Source: Warburgia ugandensis (taxonomy: Eukaryota; Streptophyta; Magnoliopsida; Canellales; Canellaceae). From it: DNA of 64,000 nucleotides. Shown here piece after piece: positions 21,504 through 32,978 of the stretch (its first letter is position 1; the number at the start of each line of letters is the position of its first letter). The DNA lies in contig CP141135.1 in NCBI GenBank assembly GCA_035236585.1, forward strand, positions 61,224,190 to 61,288,189, written 5' to 3'. Both the position numbers and the translations under genes were made by a program. Under the pieces are notes generated by a model, which saw only the letters and a program-made list of their open reading frames with translations, was not told the DNA's origin and ran no database searches.

Positions 21504-23443
21504 TTGGACTATAACATGGTGCAAGCTCTATACCAGAGCGAGGTTAAACCAATGGCGATGTAAGTGCATAAAATGTAAAATCCAGTGGTGGCAAGGTGAA
21601 ATTTGTTTGGGTAAATCTGTGCATACTTGGGTTTATTTTTTCAGTTTTTGTGTCGATGTATATAAAAGAAAAAAGGGCAGTCCGGTGCAAGAAGCTCCTG
21701 TAAATGCAAGGCTGGGGAATTTGCAGACCACAAAGATCTCTAGTATATGCAGCCTTATCTTGCATTTTTACAAAAGGCTGTGTCCACACCTCAAACTAGT
21801 GACTTTAAGGTCATGAGACAACAACTCTATAGTGCAGTAAATATTTCATTTCCTCATATATAAATTTCACCACGGTGCATCAGGATAGGATTTTGATCTC
21901 TTTCACTAAATGTATGCTTGTACGTGGCATAGTTTAAACACTTGAAACCTCAACTCAGCTCGAAAGTGGCCTGAGTCAAGCTCACTGTAATAAATTGTTC
22001 CTCACTCCAAAACCGAGTCTGGTTTCCAAAACATTTGTTTGATATGTTATTTATACGTAAAATATGCATTGCTATGTATAGCATTTTGGATAGGCCAGCC
22101 GGTTAGGGTGTTTTGAGTGGCTTGTAGGACTGGTGAGTTTTAAACTATGGTTTGTGGTGGTCCCTAGTTTTGGTTACAACTGCTGTTATGTCTTTTAGGT
22201 GGTGGAGGAATGTGGGTCTACACAAACACTTGACTTTTGCAAGAAGTCGTTTGATGGAGTGCTTCTTGTGGGCAGTCGGATTTACCTCCGAACCCGAGTT
22301 GGGTCATTCTAGACGAGGGCTTGTAAAAGTAAATCAGCTTATAAGTCGGATTGATGATGTTTATGACATTTATGGTTCGCTAGAAGAATTGGAGCTCTTC
22401 ACAGATGCTGTTGATAGGTGGGTTGGCCTTTTTATTTTCAAATGTTCACTAGAAAGCCTTCAGTGATCAAGAGACATAAAACGCTGTTCTTTTACTCTCA
22501 CGATCGGGCAGTTGATTGATCTCTATGGCTTTTTGTTAGGTGGGATGTCAAAGCCATGGAAAAACTTCCACAATACATGCAGATATGTTTCTTAGCACTC
22601 TTCAACTTTGTAAACGAAATGGCTTATGACACCCTAACTGAACAAGGATGGGAAATCACAGGGCATCTAAAGAGAGGGGTATTGGATCTGCACCCTTCCT
22701 TATCAAAGTTAATTTTCTCTACGATGATATGAATCGCTAATTCTAGCTTGTGGGTTGTTTCTTTGATGTAGTGGGCAGACCTGTGCAAATCTTCTCTTAT
22801 CGAGGCAAAATGGTATAAAGAAGGATACATACCAACACTGGATGAGTACCTAAGCAATGCCTGGATTTCAATTGGAGGGCCAGTCATACTTATTAGCACC
22901 TATTTCTTCATCAAACGTAAAATAACAAAAGAGTCACTAGAGTTAATAGAAAGCAACCCGAATCTCATACAATACTCATCAATGATTTTTCGCCTTTGGG
23001 ATGATTTAGGGACTTCATTGGTACGCAAGAAATTATCCATAGGGTTTACCATAAACCGTTTAATTTTCTCACCTTTATGTGTTTAGAGATTACATTTTCT
23101 AACTACTAATTGCATTGCACATTTTCCCACAACATAGACGGAGCTAGAAAGAGGTGATGTTCTCAAAGCAAAGGAATGTTACATGCATCAAACAGGCGCT
23201 TCTGAGGCAGTTGCTCGTGAACACATATGGGGTCTCATTGATGAGTTATGGAAAAAGATGAATAAAGAGTCGTTCTCTTGTTCACCCTTCCCTCGTTCTT
23301 TCATCAATGCTGCATGGGATGTTGCTCGGATGGCTCAGCTATATTACCAAAATGGCGATGCATTTGGCAGTCCAAACAATGAGACTAAGGAGAGAACCAT
23401 GTTACTCGTAGCCAAACCCATTTCAGTGATGTGTAATAAGTAA
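21504..23443 (+). pseudogene. terpene synthase copy 1, end of exon 3 to exon 7
   Basis: Exon 3 resumes at 21504 and ends at 21559 (GAT|GTAAGT, where copy 2 has GAG|GTACGT, changing Arg to Met at the junction). Exon 4 is 22199-22417, exon 5 22540-22678, exon 6 22772-23020 and exon 7 23138-23443, with stop TAA. All junctions are GT..AG and in phase. Exon 4 carries the DDVYD aspartate-rich motif (DDxxD) that binds the Mg-diphosphate, and exons 6/7 form DDLGTSLTE, the NSE/DTE motif. The C-terminal catalytic domain is thus intact in reading frame from exon 4 to the stop, although the N-terminal half is broken. Intron 3 carries a SINE. Confidence 0.9.
21668..21827 (-). mobile_element. Au SINE in intron 3 of terpene synthase copy 1
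   Basis: Read on the minus strand it has the B-box part GACCTTAAAGTCACTAG, GCCTTTTGTAAAAATGCAAG, GGCTGCATATACTAGAG and, at its end, GCACCGGACTGCCC then T-rich DNA. The same insert lies at the same place in copy 2 (63039-63197). About 30 bases of the usual middle part (the GGTCC...CTTCC block) are altered or replaced in both copies. Confidence 0.8.
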
Positions 23444-24863
23444 TTAAGTTGGTTTTTGTGATTGATTGGGGTTACCAAATGGTAGTTGGATATAATAAAT
23501 TAAACATTTTTTCCGCATGTGATACTTCTACTTTTATTTTGTTCTGTCCTTCTTCTTTTCTGTGTGTCTAAAGATTGAATTAAGATGCAACTTCGTGAGC
23601 ATTTTAAATGTGGTTAACCATTCTAATTGCATATATATTCATATTATTTGTTTGAAAATTTTATACAAAAAAGGTGAATTAATAAAATAATATGATGTGG
23701 ATGGGACTTCATGGAGCGACTAACATAGATTAAATTAAATGAAAAATGTCAAGGAGAAGTGCACTTATATTCCAAGGAAAAGTATCACATGACAATCATT
23801 GATCTGTACTTCTACCTTGCTTGCTAGTCATACTCAAATTAACAGTCAATGCAAAATCAAGTAACTTGGGTCTTTTATTTACTTTATTAAACTAAAGAAA
23901 TGCTATATATACCAATTGTGCTACGCTGAAGGTACTTCAACCATTTATTTCAGTTTAAATGCATTAGGATGTCCAGAGTGATCTCACTTCTTGTGCCTAT
24001 CTATGACACCATTGCATTTTCAAATATTGATCTTGATGTCCATATTTTGGCTTTAGTTGATTATTTAATTAAAGCAAAACCTCCTTAAATTAATAGCCTT
24101 AGGACTTAAGGTTTTCTATTGATTTAGTGAGATTTTATTTTATCTAATAATACCAATAAATAAATGTACATGGAGTGCTTACCATTTCAATTAATTTGTC
24201 ATTATTTTATCTTTTCTATTTTTTTTAGCGTCTATCCAAATATCTCTCTTGATTCTAGATAATGATGCAACTTGCTATTTTCTCCCCAATAATCACCTGC
24301 CTCTAGCCTCCCCTCTTTTGTCCAATAACTACTATGCACCTCAGTCCCCATACTCAACAAAATCAAAGAGATATGGGAAGCCCTTTGTTGACCCCTCACT
24401 GAGATTGAAACTTCAATCTATGAAAGACAACTTTGTCCAGTCCCCTCTACTCGTTACAAAATTGCATCTTGACGGAAATGAGCAGAAACCCATACTGGTT
24501 TTGTCACTGCTTTTCCTATATCAATCTTACAAAGATAACCAACCTCAAACTCTACTTTTAATGAAATCCATTTAGTCATGATATTATAAATTCTATTAGC
24601 ACGACTGTTACACAAAAAAACCTCACGCTAGCTTGGCCTCCTCCAACTTTGAAATAAGAACAACGAATGGCGTGACAATGAATCTAGCAGATTGCGGCAT
24701 CCTATTCCAAATGGGAAAATTTGATGCATAAAGGAAGTTATGAGAAAGTTAAATCACCGCCAAAAAGTTAAGCCACAGCCAAAAAGATGCATTCAGGAAA
24801 GAACTAAACAAAAAATGACCCAGAAACACCAGTAAACTTCAGAGTGATTGAAAATAGACATAC
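23444..24863. other. non-coding, nothing recognised
   Basis: AT-rich 3' flank of terpene synthase copy 1. The 108-codon frame at 24249-24575 has no recognisable features. Confidence 0.4.
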
Positions 24864-24985
24864 CTTATCTGAAAACTGCTTCGCAAGCTCAATCAACCGA
24901 AGGTGGCCAACCTTTCCTTGCGCTCGAACTAGGAGTTTGCCAAATAATTCCTCTTTGATAAGGCCAACGATTGGAATGAGGTAGC
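24864..24985 (-). CDS. candidate exon of an unrecognised gene
   Basis: On the minus strand an open frame of about 38 codons encodes LIPIVGLIKEELFGKLLVRA then QGKVGHLRLIELAKQFSDK and ends at a good donor, AAG|GTATGTC (24864/24863). The amphipathic, protein-like composition and the splice signal suggest a real exon. No acceptor was found and I cannot name the family. No partner exon is evident nearby. Confidence 0.3.
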
Positions 24986-26229
24986 ATCATAAAACTTAGT
25001 CATTCAATCATTGGCATTTCCAGGTATCATTATATATTTCCATGTATTGAAGGCAGTAGTATCTCATTTATCAATGTGATCACCTGCACTAACACATAAC
25101 AAGCACCTATTCAGATAACAATCATCCCATTGGATGGAGCTCAGCTTTGACCAAAACGAAGTGACACAACCAGAAATAAAATAAAGTGGGACTAAACATT
25201 AGGAAATCAGAACAAGATTCTCATACGTACTTCCTAGAACTGTAATATTTCAGAACATAATGAACCTGTTTTAGGTGTGTCAAGGCCATGAGGTCCAGCA
25301 CACTGCAACTATAACCAGGCTTTCAGCTGATTATACAATGATTTGGGCCTGCTTGCCTATACTGTTATGCAAAATTAAGATCTGCACCTAGCCACTACCA
25401 TTTAAGATATCTAGACATTTACAAAGAACCATAGATGTGTCACACATTTTAAATAGTCTCCTGTAATGGCTATGAATTTGAGGATAATTACAACGCTTAG
25501 GGACATCCGAAGGTAACTCCAAAAGCTGGATATCTTGTTGGCATTCAGTTACATCTTAGACAAATTTTGAGGAAATTCACAGCTGAGTGCCTAAGCATCG
25601 GAACAATTCGCATGGCCAGGAACGCCAAATAAATATGCAGTTCAAAGTCAAGTGCTCCTGACGATAACTTAAATAATTGAAGTTTAATTTGGGGAAGGAC
25701 GAAACATATTCATGATATTGTACATAAAGATTCAATAGCAATTTGTGAAGCTCTTTGGTAACCAACTACCATGACAATAGCAAACTTTACTACGTGCTCT
25801 CTGATTTCCTTCGACTTTCTAATTACATTGATCAAAGAGAAAGCTAAATCCACTATGGTAAGCACCAGAGTCCTTTTTAACTAACGACAAAAAAGCAGCA
25901 TGAACAAAAGCGTTTACTCAACACTATATGGATATAAGGGAGGTAGTATAAAAGCTTGAGTTGCAGACTCAGGAAAGCCAGCCAAGGAAGTTTCTGAAAT
26001 AACCAGAGTTTCAGATTCACAAACTACATTAAAGTGCATAAACCTTCAATGCAAGTAGGATCTTTTGTGCCTTCTAATTAAAAGATGGGAAAAGAAGGAT
26101 GCTGTGGAGTAATTGATCTCACAAAAGCAGTTCAAATAGTTTATGATCTAGATTTGCTTTTGAGCACGATCAACCATATAACTTTATTGGATAATTACTT
26201 ACTAAGTACCATCACTTCGCTGTGGAGCT
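24986..26229. other. non-coding, nothing recognised
   Basis: AT-rich DNA between the candidate exon and the copia LTR, with no open frames of note. Confidence 0.4.
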
Positions 26230-26455
26230 TGTAAACCATTTTCTCTAACGTTTACAGCAAATCAGAAGCATATTAGCGGAAGCAAATTAAACAAAAATGG
26301 ATAGGCACTTACCTCCAGCCATAGCAGTGAAGATCCAAGGCAGTTTAAGAGATCTTCTAATCCTCTTCAATTCACAATGATGGAAAATCAGAAAATGCAG
26401 TAATTGTTGCACGAATTGGAAGGCTTAGGGACCCTTAAAGGATGAATGTTTATGG
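26230..26455 (-). mobile_element. copia 3' LTR, truncated by internal deletion
   Basis: It is nearly identical to 30911-31136, then joins integrase coding sequence directly at about 26455. The deletion removed the integrase end, RT, RNase H and the start of this LTR. The integrase frame reads through the junction into LTR sequence for about 25 codons. Confidence 0.85.
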
Positions 26456-27004
26456 ACTTCTTTTCTTGTGGATTATAAATTCTTACTTCATATGGGCATC
26501 CCCAAATGCTCATATGTCGCAAACTTGGTTTCCAACCTTTGAATAACTCAAATGGTGTTTTTGGAACAGCCTTGATTGGAACTCGGTTTAATATATGCGC
26601 TGCCGTCTTAAGTGCTTCAGTCCATAAGGATTTAGGAAGATTAGAGTTGCTTTGCATAGTTCGTACCATGTCCAACAATGTACGGTTTCTTCTTTCTGTC
26701 ACACCATTCTGATTTGGTGAACCAGGCATGGTGTATTGAGCAACTATCCCATTTTCTTGAAAAAACTTTGCGAACGGACCATGTGCTTGTCCATCTTCTG
26801 TATATCTACTATAATATTCTCCACCTCTATCTAATCTCACAATCTTAATTTGCTTTCCGTATTGTTTCTCTACTTCAGCCATAAAGATCTTAAAGGCATC
26901 TAATGCTTCATTTTTGTTATAAAGCAAGTAGAGATACATGCATCGTGAGTAATCATCTATAAATGAGATGACGTATTTCTGACCATGTGAGTCCATGTTA
27001 GGAC
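26456..27004 (-). pseudogene. copia integrase core (3' part)
   Basis: The frame encodes the copia integrase core: [14 protein letters not shown], then [20 protein letters not shown] with the second catalytic Asp, [15 protein letters not shown] with the catalytic Glu, and the [13 protein letters not shown] / IWGCP blocks. The N-terminal part lies on the other side of the hAT-like insert (27894 onwards). The integrase would insert the element's cDNA into chromosomes; here it has no polymerase and is split, so it is dead. Confidence 0.9.
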
Positions 27005-27893
27005 CTATGTAGTTAAAGGCGCGCTTAGGCTCAAGTCGATAGGTAAGCACCTGGGAGAGTGCCAGGGGTAGAGGAAATGAGACGCAGTCGCCTAGGCACG
27101 CGCCTGGGTGCACCTAGGGGTGCACCTTTCAGGCGAGCCCCCAACTCCAGGCGTAGACCACTTGCTCGGTAACGTATAAACCTCTTTTTTTTTTCACCTT
27201 CCAACCCTAATTTCAAGCTTCCAACCTACTGTGAAGGTGAAAATGACCATTCCTCTTCGATCTTTCACATATCTAAGCAAAAAAAGGTATGGATTTATGA
27301 ATTTTAGCATTTGTATATAGTTTCTGTAAAAAACGTAAAAACCAGTACCATTTTTTCAAATTTTTAGTTAATATTTTCCATATATCTTGATGGGTTTTAG
27401 TTATATATGTTCCATTTGAGTTTTATACTTCTTTCCTCTAGATTTGAGTTTGTTTTTAGGTTTTTTACTGTTTTTTTTTTTTTAAATCAATTACGAAAAA
27501 AAAAAAAAAAAAAAAGTCATCGTTTTTTCGTATTTCTTCATTGAAATGTATTTCTATCCACATATATAGCTTTCCCATGCTTATGTCTTCATGTGTGATA
27601 ATTTTTTATTTTTGTAATTTAGGGTTTTTTTTTAAATTTTTTCTGAAAAAAAGTACGAAAAATAGGAAAAAATTATTCTCTTTTATATTTATTAGTTAAT
27701 ACCTATTCTTATCCTCATATATAGCTTACTCATGCTTGTATCTTCATGTATTAATGATTTTTAGCTAATTTTTAATTATGAAAAATATAATTTTGGGCCT
27801 CAGGCTCCATGTGAGCGCCTAGTCGCCCCAGGCTCTAGGCACACCCCTTTGCGCCTCGGTGCACCTCACGCCTTTAACGACATAGGTTAAGAC
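26997..27893. mobile_element. hAT-like non-autonomous DNA transposon (881 bp)
   Basis: The element is 27005-27885. Its ends are inverted repeats, CTATGTAGTTAAAGGCG and the complement of CTATGTCGTTAAAGGCG, each followed by a GC-rich stretch full of GCGCCTAGGCGC-like pieces. It is flanked by 8-bp direct repeats GTTAGGAC (26997-27004) and GTTAAGAC (27886-27893), which differ at one base. Removing it restores the integrase string ICGPNMDS, so the insertion site is certain. The AT-rich interior holds no transposase, and includes two diverged copies of a segment with CATATATAGCTT...CATGCTT. Confidence 0.85.
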
Positions 27894-28630
27894 TACATAT
27901 ATATGTAGAATGATCTCCAATATGTCTGAACTCTTATTGTCACCCTTCTTTAACTTGTTGGTCTACTTTCCCTTAATGCAATCCACACAAGTTTCAAAAT
28001 TAGTAAAATTAAGAGTATTAAGTACCCCGTCATTTACTAATTTCTTAATTCTTTTTATGGAGATATGTCCTAGTCTCCAGTGCCATAACATAGAGGAATC
28101 TTCATTAATAACACATCTTTTAGTGCCAGTATGGACATGCATAGTGTTATGAGTGGTATCATTTTGCAATTTAATACAGAAAAGATTATCAGACAATGTA
28201 CCATTCCCAACAACATTAGATTTATAAAATAAACTAAAAGATGTTTCTGAAAAATTAAAGGAATAACCCAAGGGTGCAAGTCTTGAAACTGAAATCAAAT
28301 TCCTAGAGAAACTAGGAATGTAAAATGTCTTTTCCAAATTCAAAATAAAACCATTACTTAGAACTAAACTGCATGTTCCAACAGCCTCCACATGTGAATG
28401 CATCTTATTTCCTAAATAGATGCCTTGCTCACTTCTCATTGGCTTCCTTAAGTTTCGCATACCTTGCAAGGTATTTGAAATATGGATTGTAGAACCAGAA
28501 TTAATGCACCATGTTTTATAAATGACATCAACCATATTGGATTCATAACAAACAAAGGAGAATGAGTTACCTTTCTTCTCAAGCCATTTCTGAAACTTGG
28601 CACATTCCTTCTTCATATGTCCACTTAGAT
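27894..28630 (-). pseudogene. copia GAG-pre-integrase and integrase start
   Basis: From the right: KKECAKFQKWLEKKG (end of a CCHC zinc knuckle), then a protease-like WCINSGSTIHISN (the copia protease active site is usually DSGAT/S; here Asp is replaced by Asn), YIPSFSRNLISVSRL, and the GAG-pre-integrase block LWHWRLGHISIKRI ending CVDCIKGK. A stop follows (K*TNK) and the frame goes on to KGDNKSSDILEII before the hAT-like insert. Confidence 0.85.
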
Positions 28631-29341
28631 TCCTTCTTAATATCAGATTTGGGGAGGTATTTTACCTTTCTCGTTTTTATTGGCTTGAGCTTTGTCTTTT
28701 TCCTACATTGTCAGCATTGCACTTTCTCCCAATTCCATTACCAGCCTCTGTTCCTCTTGAACACACATGGTCATGAGTTCATTGATTGACCATTTGTCCT
28801 TATGTGTGTTGTAGGAGATCTTAAAGGGTCCATATTGCTATTGGAGAGTATTCAGGATATAGTGCACCAGGAAGGATTCCGACATCTCAACCTCAAGATT
28901 CTTCAATTGAGCTGCAATGTCCCTCATTTGCATGATGTGCTCACGCACACCTCTGACAATGGTGAGTCTCATGGATGAGAACTTCATGATTAGGGTGCTT
29001 GCTAGTGCCTTATCTGAAGTGACGAATTGATCATCTATGGCCTTTAGCAAATCATGGACCTTTTCATGCTGATCAACTAAGCCACGTATGCCAGCAAATA
29101 TTTTAGTCTTTATGAACATTACATTGAGGCAATTAGATCGCTCTCATTGTTCATAAAGCGTAATTTGTTCTGAAGTGCTAGTAGTAGTAACTGTAGGTGG
29201 TTCATTCTTCCTAATAGTACAATCAATGTCCATCCACCCAAATGGAGGAGAATTCTCTCTTTCCATACTTTATAGTTATCACCCTTCAGTTTGGGAATAT
29301 CACAACGAATATCAGAGAAGTTTGCAGGTTGTACAGCTACA
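28631..29341 (-). pseudogene. copia gag (UBN2-type), broken
   Basis: The N-terminal part reads FSDIRCDIPKLKGDNYKVWK then shifts frame and gives MDIDCTIRKNEPP; a stop occurs before NVMFIKTKIFAG. The middle (28838-29119) carries VREHIMQMRDIAAQLK and LEVEMSESFLVHYILNTL. The part after that reads YGPFKISYNTHKDKWSINEL and MTMCVQEEQRLVMELGES with more stops. This is the usual copia capsid protein order. At least one frameshift and three stops are visible. Confidence 0.85.
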
Positions 29342-30574
29342 TAAAAAAAAAAAAAAAAAAAAGCATGCTCATGTCAATTAAGGCATAAATGAATTTCATG
29401 CTTTACCAATGTAAATCATGCAAAGTGAATCTAATAACATAAAAATTGCATGTGGGCTAAATTTTTAATTCAGGTAAATTCATGTAACCATATGACAAAA
29501 TTAGCAAATTATGTACTTAATTCACAATTTTGTGAGAAAATAATAATAATTTGATATTCTATCCCGAACTTTATGATAAAACTATTAAATCGTAATCCAT
29601 AATTCCTGTGGGTAAATTATAAAAAATAATTTAATACTTTATCCTAATTAATTATATAAATATAATAAAAATTCCTATGGGATAAAATTTATTATATTAA
29701 GTATAATTAATTACAACTAATGTCTATAATTCCTTATGTGATCCTTGTAGTATAACATAATTTTATTTAATTAAAGATTTTGTGACTAATCTCTAATTAA
29801 ATAAAATTATATGGACCACTAGACATTATTTTAGCAAAAAAATTTTATGAGAACAATTATCCATTGCATAATTGGACTACAATCTTGAAGTATAACATTT
29901 CATGCATTCCTATATATTCCCACAATTAGTCAACCAGTTATAAGATGATGAAAAGAAAGCTCTCAGGCAGCCACTATGAATGTTTGAGAAACAAGCCTTA
30001 AGATGTCTCACCATCGACAACTGGCGACAACTTAACCATTGCACCAATGCCTGTTCCTTATTACTGTAAACACAAAGGCCATAAGCTTGGCTGGTTGGTT
30101 CCACACATAAAATAAATAAAAACAAAAAAAAAAACAAAAAAAAAAAACAAAACCTTTGATGTCCATAGATTGAGGTCGCTACATCTTTATGGATTGGAAA
30201 ACACTATTAACCTTAAGAGATTCTTTCCCATGAAAGAGAATGGGAGGCCACCGTTGATTTCAACCCATGTAATGGAAACTTCTACAAGGGCTTTCTAAGT
30301 CATCAACAGCCAAAAGGAAGATGCCAGATGCGGAAGATGTTGATCATCTTGGAAGTCGCAGATTGCTGGGTCTGCGAAGGTAAATGCCAGGAACATGCAA
30401 CAAGAACATGCATCGCATGGCATGGCATGGAGATGCATGATTTTGAAAGTTTATAGTTGACCGAGAATGACATTTGAAGATTACTTCACATGTATAGGCA
30501 GACCATATTCAAATGCACATTTGTGTCAAGGGATCTTGCATAGCCGTAGGCTATGCTGGAGGAGGAAGAAAGAC
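29342..30574 (-). other. copia leader region, AT-rich, no genes
   Basis: It holds an A-run at 29342-29361, a very AT-rich block (29520-29860) with short internal repeats, and A-rich runs at 30124-30151. No recognisable coding sequence. It lies between gag and the primer binding site. Confidence 0.5.
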
Positions 30575-30805
30575 CGAAAGCAGATGAAAGAAGGTACCAG
30601 CATCATCAACATGACATCTATGGTTGCTTACAAGGGTAGCCCAAAGGTCCTAGATTACACATCGACTGAGGGAGCAATTGTGGCATTTACAAGGGGTCTT
30701 ACATTGCAACTGGTCTAGTAAGGAATCTGTGCTAACGGTGTGGCAACTGATCCTGTTTGGACTCTGTTGATACTGGCCTCTTTTATTGAGGAGGAGAAAA
30801 ACTGA
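30575..30805 (+). pseudogene. short-chain dehydrogenase/reductase fragment
   Basis: The plus strand reads QMKEGTSIINMTSMVAYKGS then PKVLDYTSTEGAIVAFTRGL, TLQLV, a stop, and on through GICANGVATDPVWTLL to ASFIEEE. This is the C-terminal half of a classical SDR of the plant 'glucose and ribitol dehydrogenase' type: the catalytic Y-x-x-x-K is here YTSTE (Lys replaced by Glu), and the next blocks match G-RVN-V-PGP-WTPL. The missing N-terminal Rossmann part, the stop and the lost Lys show a pseudogene. It lies inside the copia element, antisense to it, about 90 bp from the primer binding site. Confidence 0.8.
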
Positions 30806-30896
30806 ACGCAGAGGTTCAGCAAACATCCTCCATTTCTAATTTCTTGTGGTTCTCTTAAATAGAAATTAAAACAAAAATGCTAGGCAGAGGAATCAG

Positions 30897-30908
30897 GCTT
30901 TGATACCA
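30897..30908 (-). other. copia primer binding site (tRNA-iMet)
   Basis: The minus strand reads TGGTATCAAAGC two bases after the LTR end at 30911; the known initiator-Met site of copia elements is TGGTATCAGAGC. There is one mismatch. Confidence 0.8.
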
Positions 30909-30910
30909 CA

Positions 30911-31270
30911 TGTAAACCATTTTCTCTAATGTTTACAACAAATTAGAAGCATATTAGTAGAAGCAAATTAAACAAGAATGGATAGGCACTTACCTCCAAC
31001 TATAACAGTGAAGATCCAAGGCAGTTTAAGAGATCTTCTAATCCTCTTCAATTCACAATGATGGAAAACCAGAAAATGCAGTAATTATTGCATGAATTGG
31101 AAGGATTAGGGACCCTTAAAAGATGAATGTTTATGGTAGTTATCTTTCCCTCAAGGATAACTGCCAGCAATTATGACACATGTTCATGTGTCAATTTTGA
31201 AATCCAAATGTTTAGGACCATAACTTTTTTTTTATATTTTTTATCCTAATAGAGTTGTCTCCCAATCGAC
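30911..31270 (-). mobile_element. copia 5' LTR
   Basis: Bases 30911-31136 match the left remnant at 26230-26455. The rest, to about 31270, is unique to this side and contains a T-run near a TATATT string that may be promoter. The outer end is a guess; no 5-bp target duplication could be found. Confidence 0.65.
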
Positions 31271-31295
31271 AGTATTATTGCCTAGAGGTCATGGT

Positions 31296-31385
31296 AGCAA
31301 CATGCTATCTAGAAACAGAAAGATTTACTAGCAGCATTTTAGCAACATGCTAGCTAGAAACAGAAAGATTTACTAGCAGCATTTT
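31296..31385 (+). repeat. 45-bp tandem duplication
   Basis: The unit starting AGCAACATGCTA occurs at 31296 and 31341 with one or two differences. Confidence 0.9.
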
Positions 31386-31586
31386 CTAACTCAATTATTG
31401 TAACAGTAAAAGTTGTTGTCATGTGACCTTGAGGTCACGGGTTCAAGGTGTGGAATCAGCCTCTTGCAAAAATGCAAGGTAAGGCTGCATACTTTAGGCC
31501 ATTGTGGCTCGCTCCTTCCCCGGACCCTGCATAGGCGGGAGCTTCGTGCACTAGGGCTGCCCTTTTTTTATTTTCTAACTCAATTC
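31381..31586 (+). mobile_element. Au SINE, complete, with 16-bp target duplication
   Basis: The SINE is 31397-31570. It has the tRNA-like promoter part with ACCTTGAGGTCACGGGTTCA (B box), GCCTCTTGCAAAAATGCAAG, GGCTGCATACTTTAGGCC, TCCTTCCCCGGACCCTGC, GGGAGCTTCGTGCACTAGGG and the terminal CTGCCC(T)n. Direct repeats ATTTTCTAACTCAATT flank it at 31381-31396 and 31571-31586. This is the best preserved copy in the window. Confidence 0.93.
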
Positions 31587-31835
31587 AGTCTTGGCTAAAA
31601 ATCATATGTCCATAGAATTACCAGCGCCAGTTATCATAGAGAAGAATTCTTTCTTTTTCTTGTTGAAGATAAGTTGGTGTAAATGGATATTGAGTATACG
31701 AAAAAATAAATGACAATCACAGGGATTGCCCCTTATAAAATGCTTCACTATGAGCACCCCATCTAGCGAGGAATCCATTATACAATTTGTAGATCTAAAA
31801 TGGCATGAAAAGGAAAGTAATACCTCGAAGACAGC

Positions 31836-32938
31836 TACCAATTTTTTCGCAAGTGCACAGCTGTTGTAGTCTAACTGTTGCAAGTCCGATTCGATTCCAT
31901 AGGGACTCGACTTGAAGGAATGGAGTTTACACACTTTTAATTGCAATTTGACAGAAATAAAATTCAAGTTCATTAAGCATTTCATGAGTAAATAAAACTT
32001 TAAATTTAAGTAAGCAAGAAATGATAGTAAATGACAAATAAAGAGAACTTCTCTGTTTGCCTGATGTGTCAGGCAGCAGATCACAACAGGTACTAATAAA
32101 TAACCATGTAACTTCAATGCAAATTAAATACAGTAACAAGCTGAATACAATTTCTCTGTCTTATTATTGTGTCACATATCAAATAAGAAGTAAAAATACA
32201 TATTCTAGAATAAGAAGTAAAAATACATATTCTAGAAGTAAATCCGAGAACAACACTAACTTGGATTAAGTAAAGCATGGATAGGTATAAAGACAAAATC
32301 AGGACATGCATGACATTCAAAATAAAGTCATAAGGGCAGTTCTGGAATTTTCGTACAAAAATTTCATTTCATTTTCTTCCCATGTAAGAGGGAAAACGCA
32401 GGTGGAGTGAGCCGGAGAGAGCACAGGAAGAGAGGTGAGCGGCTGGAAAAAGGGTAGATCGGGGGCAACTGGAGGAAACCGAAGTTGAGTTCTCTCCGGT
32501 TGCTCTCACCGGAACCGGTGAAGAGAAATCCGTAGCTTGCCGGAGATGGGATGGAGAATGGAGAGAAGAAACCGTGCAAGGAAGAGAGAAGGAACGTAAA
32601 AGAGGGGGCCGGTGAACAGAGTGGAAATCGGCGCCCGTGGAAGGGAGTAGAAACCGGCTATGCTGGGTGATAAAGCTTGGTAGACAGGGGAGCCGGTTCT
32701 GTTGTGGCCATTAATGGGTCGGAGCGGAGGTAAGCGCCAGATGGAAACCCGATCTGGGTTTTCACCTCTGAGATGGCCGGAGACATGGGGAAAGAGAAAT
32801 CGGGCCGGCTGATGGGGCGGAGATGACACCGGTGGTGAGGAAGAATGGTGGAAAGCAGACTGGGTAGATGTCTGTTGCTGGAAGCAGGGAGCGAGAAGGA
32901 GACAGGAGTCGGGAGAGATTGGGAGAGAGATGGACAGC

Positions 32939-32978
<40 letters not shown>

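Larger units (their letters stand above)
26230..31270 (-). mobile_element. decayed Ty1/copia element, minus strand
   Basis: The 5' LTR begins (in plus coordinates) at 30911 and the 3' LTR remnant at 26230, both with TGTAAACCATTTTCTC. A tRNA-iMet primer binding site adjoins the 5' LTR. Moving left there is a leader, gag, zinc knuckle, GAG-pre-integrase and integrase, the copia order. Reverse transcriptase and RNase H are absent. Two other sequences sit inside: a hAT-like insert at 27005-27885 and a dehydrogenase fragment at about 30575-30805. The outer limit of the 5' LTR is uncertain because the 3' LTR is truncated. Confidence 0.85.
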
